From NCBI GenBank assembly GCA_016025055.1, contig CP065590.1, forward strand, positions 2,542,001-2,606,000: DNA of 64,000 nucleotides, given 5' to 3'. Origin of the DNA: Chryseobacterium indologenes (GTDB lineage Bacteria; Bacteroidota; Bacteroidia; Flavobacteriales; Weeksellaceae). The notes below the pieces were generated by a model. The model did no database searches and was not told where the DNA came from. It was given only the letters and a program-made list of their open reading frames with translations. Position 1 is the stretch's first letter. Every line of letters starts with the position of its first letter. This document shows positions 60,426 to 64,000 of this stretch, one piece after another. A program made the position numbers and the translations under genes.

Positions 60426-60859
60426 ATGGGAGTAGCAGACATGTTATTTAAACGTAAAAAAGAATTGGCAGAAAAGAACCTGAAAGATGGTAAAGAATAT
60501 ATGGAAGAATATGGTAAGAGAGAAACGGTAGTTGAATTACCAAGCGGCTTACAATATGAAATCATCACAGAAGGAGACGGTGCAAAACCGGGACCTAAAT
60601 CTACAGTAAAATGCCATTACCACGGAACTACAATTTCCGGAAAGGTATTCGACAGCTCTGTAAAAGAGGAACTCCTGCATCTTTTCCATTGAACAGAGTA
60701 ATTGCAGGGTGGACGGAAGCTCTTCAGCTAATGCCTGTAGGAAGCAAATGGAGATTAATCATCCCTCCGCATCTGGCATATGGAGATCAGCAGATCAGCA
60801 AAGAAATCGGCCCCAACTCTACATTGGTCTTTGAAGTAGAATTGCTGGATATTAAATAG
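60426..60859 (+). pseudogene. FKBP-type peptidyl-prolyl isomerase, frame broken
   Basis: The first frame gives MGVADMLFKRKKELAEKNLK and LPSGLQYEIITEGDGAKPGP, up to DSSVK. The second gives [40 protein letters not shown] and [13 protein letters not shown]. One added A at 60662-60665 restores a normal FKBP of about 145 residues with all typical motifs. Sequence error is likely, because both halves are intact and the family is well conserved. The terminator at 60881 follows. Confidence 0.82.
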
Positions 60860-60880
60860 TACAGCTTAAAAATAGATTAA

Positions 60881-60910
60881 AAATTTACCTGACATCAGGT
60901 AAATTTTTTT
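60881..60910 (+). terminator. Terminator after the FKBP gene
   Basis: AAATTTACCTGA-CA-TCAGGTAAATTT followed by TTTT. Confidence 0.85.
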
Positions 60911-61014
60911 ATTTGTATTATCTTAGTGTTGATCAATTGCAATAGAAAATCAATTGTTCCTGAATATCAATCTGTTTGCAATGGGCAGCTGTATGGCACA
61001 AAAAATATGACTGA

Positions 61015-61964
61015 ATGAAAAAACTTTTTTATCTTTTTATTGTTTTTGGTCTGTTGGTTTCTTGTGTTTCCAAGAAAAATCAGGCTATTAAACAAAATAT
61101 TCTCACCCTTAAGGACAGTTACTGTAAAGCTCCTTTCAAGTACAATTACAGCAATAAACTTCCATCCTACAATTCAGATTCAATTTTAGAAAAGAATAAA
61201 GATCTGAAGACTATGTTTTCTGATCAAAGCATTTTAATTCTGAACGCTTTGAACAATCTTGATGAGGTTCATAAAATTGTTGAACTTAAAAAGATTCATC
61301 TTTGGCGTCCCAGGTTAAAATCCTGCAGCTTAAAACGAAAATCAACAGCAGAATTACCATTGCTTTAACCGAGCTTGATGCCGTAGCGGCAGAGTTCGAC
61401 TGTGAAGGGGAAAGGGTAGCACAGATCGGAAATTATGTGGATAACCTCAACTCCTCAAGAAATAATAAACTTATTTTATATTCAATCATTGCAGGTGCAG
61501 CTTCCTCTATTGCTGGAGGAATTGTAAAAAGCGACGGATGGGATAATGCGATTGGCATCGGAGGAGGTATCCTGGGAGCCGGGTTTGGATTGGCAACACT
61601 CAATCCCAAAGGCAAAAAAGTAGAGTTTATCCATCAGAGAAATCTTTTAAGAGACATATGGCGGGAAAAACTGGAGTCTCCGAACTTCCCACCATTTATC
61701 TGGTACATGTATACAGAGAAAAAGTTTTCTAACAGGGAAGAGCATTCCATCATCAGTAACATGAAAACAAGATGGCTACATTACCAGTTTGATGATAATA
61801 AAACGGCTGCCGATCAGTCAGTAATTTTCAGTGACGGGGGATTTTACCGGGCAGATGACCTGCATAACCGCGCAGCTATGCTTAACCAGATGCAATCTGC
61901 AACGCGAACGATCAATCAAAACATCAATTATTTACTGTTAGATTTAGACAAATTAATACTTTAA
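61015..61964 (+). pseudogene. Hypothetical lipoprotein with glycine-zipper-like helix, frame broken
   Basis: The first frame starts with a lipoprotein signal (FIVFGLLVSC) and runs to KKIHL. The second continues ASQVKILQLKTKINSRITIA, a glycine-rich membrane-type segment (IIAGAASSIAGGIVKSD, IGIGGGILGAGFGLATLN) and a soluble tail. One added T at 61301-61303 gives one protein of about 316 residues. I do not recognise the family. The break is of the same single-base type as in other genes of the window. Confidence 0.68.
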
Positions 61965-61987
61965 GAAAAAATTAACTGTAATAAAAT

Positions 61988-62017
61988 TTGTTACATTTGA
62001 AAAAAGTTATATCTTTG
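61988..62017 (+). promoter_or_regulatory. Promoter and likely operator of the Rrf2 gene
   Basis: TTG, 19 bases and TATCTTTG (62010-62017) fit the flavobacterial consensus. The upstream TTGTTACATTT (61988-61998) reappears inverted at 62456 before the next gene. Confidence 0.55.
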
Positions 62018-62030
62018 CCATGTAATTGAA

Positions 62031-62441
62031 ATGAATAATACAAGATTTGCTACGGCAGTACATATTATGACCTTATTGGCAAAAAGTCCTCAGGAGTGGC
62101 TTACTTCTGAATGGATGGCGGGTAGCATTAATGTCAACCCGGTCATTGTACGCAAAGAAATCAGTGTATTGAGGGAAGCAGGTTTGATTGTAAGCAGACA
62201 GGGAAAAGAAGGTGGCAGCCAGCTTGCAAAAAATGCGGAAAGCATTACTATTTCACAGATCTACAGAGCAGTGAAAAATACCGAAGTATTAGGAAAGAAA
62301 AATCAAAATCCTAATCCGGCATGTAGTGTGGGAAAAGAAATTAATATTCATTTAAATACTTTATTTGAAGAAACAGATCAATTGGTAACACAATTTTTAG
62401 GCGATAAGTCATTACAGGAATTTACCGACCAGTTCGACTAA
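62031..62441 (+). CDS. Rrf2-family transcription regulator
   Basis: The 136-residue winged-helix protein has RFATAVHIMTLLAKSPQEWL, VNPVIVRKEISVLREAGLIV and GKEGGSQLAKNAESITISQI, the Rrf2 pattern. Only one Cys is seen (CSVGKE), so an Fe-S cluster is unlikely; it resembles the YwnA-like branch. It probably represses itself and the next gene through the TTGTTACATTT element. Confidence 0.9.
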   Translation: MNNTRFATAVHIMTLLAKSPQEWLTSEWMAGSINVNPVIVRKEISVLREAGLIVSRQGKEGGSQLAKNAESITISQIYRAVKNTEVLGKKNQNPNPACSVGKEINIHLNTLFEETDQLVTQFLGDKSLQEFTDQFD

Positions 62442-62455
62442 AATTTTTTACCTAT

Positions 62456-62466
62456 AAATGTAACAA
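62456..62466 (+). promoter_or_regulatory. Candidate Rrf2 operator before the NAD(P)-binding gene
   Basis: AAATGTAACAA is the exact reverse complement of TTGTTACATTT before the Rrf2 gene. It lies 36 bases before the ATG at 62503. Confidence 0.5.
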
Positions 62467-62502
62467 GATTTATTACAATTTAATTTTTAAAAATAAAACA
62501 TT

Positions 62503-63156
62503 ATGAAAAAAGTAGCAGTAATCGGAGCAACCGGATTTGTAGGAACACAAATAGTAAATGAACTTGCTCACAGAGGCTATACAGTTGAAGCGTTGGTAAG
62601 AGATGCATCGAAGGTAAAAACACAGGAAAATGTAACCGCAAAGAGCGTTGATGTAAACAATGTAAACGAACTGGCAGGCGCTTTAAAAGGTAGCGATGCT
62701 GTAATCAGTGCTTTCAACGCAGGTTGGACGAATCCTAATCTTTACAATGATTTCTTACATGGGTCTGAAAATATTGAAAAAGCCGTAGAAGAAGCAGGAG
62801 TAAAAAGATTAATCGTTGTTGGTGGTGCAGGCAGCCTTTATACACCTGATAATGTTCAAATTGTAGACACACCGGACTTTCCGGATGCTTACAAACCGGG
62901 AGCAACCGCAGCAAGGGACTATTTAAATAAAATCAAAGAAAACAACACTCTAGACTGGACTTTCTTTAGCCCTGCTGTAGAAATGAATCAGGCCAACGTA
63001 GGAGAAAGAACAGGAAAATACAGAACTTCACTGGAAACTCCCGTATTTGATGACAATGGAAGAAGCCGTCTTTCTGTAGAAGATGTAGCCGTAGTTTTAG
63101 TTGATGAATTGGAACAAAACAACCACATCCGTGAACGTTTTACAGCAGCTTACTAA
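62503..63156 (+). CDS. NAD(P)-binding Rossmann-fold oxidoreductase
   Basis: The 217-residue protein has GATGFVGTQIVNELAHRGY (dinucleotide-binding loop), SDAVISAFNAGW, VEEAGVKRLIVVGGAGSLYT and DWTFFSPAVEM, typical of the NAD(P)H-binding (NmrA-like) family. It is controlled, on sequence grounds, by the preceding Rrf2 regulator, and an MBL hydrolase follows 21 bases later. The substrate is unknown; such pairs often respond to reactive electrophiles. Confidence 0.9.
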   Translation: MKKVAVIGATGFVGTQIVNELAHRGYTVEALVRDASKVKTQENVTAKSVDVNNVNELAGALKGSDAVISAFNAGWTNPNLYNDFLHGSENIEKAVEEAGVKRLIVVGGAGSLYTPDNVQIVDTPDFPDAYKPGATAARDYLNKIKENNTLDWTFFSPAVEMNQANVGERTGKYRTSLETPVFDDNGRSRLSVEDVAVVLVDELEQNNHIRERFTAAY

Positions 63157-63177
63157 TTTTTAATCTAAAAGAACAAA

Positions 63178-64000
63178 ATGTTAAAAAAGAAATTATTATC
63201 GTTGATCACAGTACTGAGCTTCGTCAGCTTGGTGTGGGCAGGGAATCTGAAAGTGAAGGTGTATAATCCGGGAACAAAAGCGATTTTTCCCATTACCTCT
63301 ACTATTATTTATGGAGATAAAGATGCGATACTTGTTGATGCACAGTTTCAGAAGCAATATGCAGAACAGCTGGTAAAAGAAATAAAGGCTACGGGTAAAA
63401 ACCTTACCACCGTTTTTATCTCTCACAGTGATCCGGATTTTTACTTTGGACTGGATGTGATTAAAAAAGCTTTCCCGAATGTGAAAATTATTTCAACAGC
63501 ACAAACAGCCTATCTGATCTCAGCTTCAAAAGATGATAAATTGGCGGTATGGAAGCCACAGTTGAAGTCGGATGCTCCTTCTGAGATAATTGTTCCGGAA
63601 GCAGCAGTTTCAATTCCTGATCTTGAAGGAAATAAAATTGAAATCAAACAAAATCCTGAAGATCCTGCTCACAGTTTTCTCTGGATCCCATCAATCAAAA
63701 CAATTGCCGGAGGAATTTCTGTTTCTGTAGATTCGCACCTTTGGATGGCAGATACACAGAATGTAAAGGCTATTGATCAGTGGATCGGTCAAATTGATGC
63801 TATGAAAGCACTGCATCCTCAGCAGGTTATACCTTCACACTTCGCAAAACAATCCTTAGCTCCTCAATCGCTTGATTTTGTGAAAAGTTATCTTGAGAAT
63901 TACAGGAAAGCCGTAACAGAAAATAAGACGACACCTGCGATTGTAGATTTTATGGTTAAAAAATATCCGAATCTTCCGGGAAAAGATGAGCTTGAAATGG
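63178..64000 (+). CDS. Secreted MBL-fold metallo-hydrolase, C-terminus outside window
   Basis: From the ATG at 63178 the protein has a signal peptide (MLKKKLLSLITVLSFVSLVWA) and an MBL fold with TSTIIYGDKDAILVDAQF. The usual HxHxDH motif is changed to ISHSDPDFYFGLD, where the second His is Ser-Asp-Pro-Asp. His residues at PAHSFLW and PSHFAK remain. It is likely co-transcribed with the preceding oxidoreductase. The altered metal motif makes catalysis uncertain. At least 274 residues lie in the window. Confidence 0.85.
   Translation, partial: MLKKKLLSLITVLSFVSLVWAGNLKVKVYNPGTKAIFPITSTIIYGDKDAILVDAQFQKQYAEQLVKEIKATGKNLTTVFISHSDPDFYFGLDVIKKAFPNVKIISTAQTAYLISASKDDKLAVWKPQLKSDAPSEIIVPEAAVSIPDLEGNKIEIKQNPEDPAHSFLWIPSIKTIAGGISVSVDSHLWMADTQNVKAIDQWIGQIDAMKALHPQQVIPSHFAKQSLAPQSLDFVKSYLENYRKAVTENKTTPAIVDFMVKKYPNLPGKDELEM

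Overview
The window looks like a chromosome segment of a Chryseobacterium-type flavobacterium (Bacteroidota). It is AT-rich. It carries flavobacterial promoters with a TAnnTTTG -7 box, TonB/OMP-type outer-membrane proteins, GG-leader RiPP precursors of Bacteroidota type and a small paired HTH gene couple that I associate with Chryseobacterium. I ran no search, so family names rest on recognised motifs.

Layout. 1-5.6 kb (minus strand): a graspetide-type RiPP locus with an ATP-grasp ligase cut by the window edge, two small GG-leader precursors, an outer-membrane barrel and a membrane TPR/AraC-type regulator. 5.8-11.2 kb (plus): a second RiPP locus with a Cys-free GG-leader precursor, a secreted prolyl oligopeptidase, a LanB-type glutamylation protein broken at a slippery A AAA AAG heptamer, and a separate elimination protein. 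No LanC is present. 11.3-21.8 kb: housekeeping genes (phoD, an antiporter, an MBL hydrolase, a DUF4822 lipoprotein, tatD, deoD, VOC). 21.9-29.5 kb: a MoxR-vWA-beta-propeller type ternary NTPase operon.

29.7-37.4 kb is the most remarkable part. Two short leader ORFs encode 20 and 19 different amino acids in 42 and 41 codons. Each is followed by an intrinsic terminator whose 5' strand can instead pair with the end of the leader ORF, the classical layout of transcription attenuation. Two bases after the second terminator starts an array of 17 tRNA or tRNA-like genes for about 16 amino acids, interleaved with a repeated stem-loop RNA family whose stems covary. After the array come a YkuK-like RNase H-fold gene, a cyclic-phosphate-processing receiver protein, a T4 Rnl2-like RNA ligase, an ERI-1/KapD-like 3'-5' exonuclease and a PIF1-like helicase. 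My reading is an inducible backup-tRNA and RNA-repair island that senses loss of almost any tRNA.

37.5-48.6 kb: an alpha/beta hydrolase, GIY-YIG and MarR genes, a DUF6493 protein with a SWIM protein, then a Ro60-like TROVE gene (Rsr) followed by nine Y-RNA-like genes. These share a terminal stem with one bulged base and a YCGT internal motif. Five or six also carry a YrlA-like permuted tRNA module. The TROVE gene, the Y-RNA array and tatD share a promoter motif with identical spacing, which suggests a common stress regulon.

48.6-64 kb: the paired HTH genes, a SulP transporter, a tellurite/stress (ter) operon, TetR and Rrf2 regulators with neighbours, a catalase-like protein and metabolic genes. 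At least seven genes in the window carry single-base frame breaks (one a 5'-end break), mostly at homopolymers. Base-level sequence error is therefore a live explanation for any one of them.
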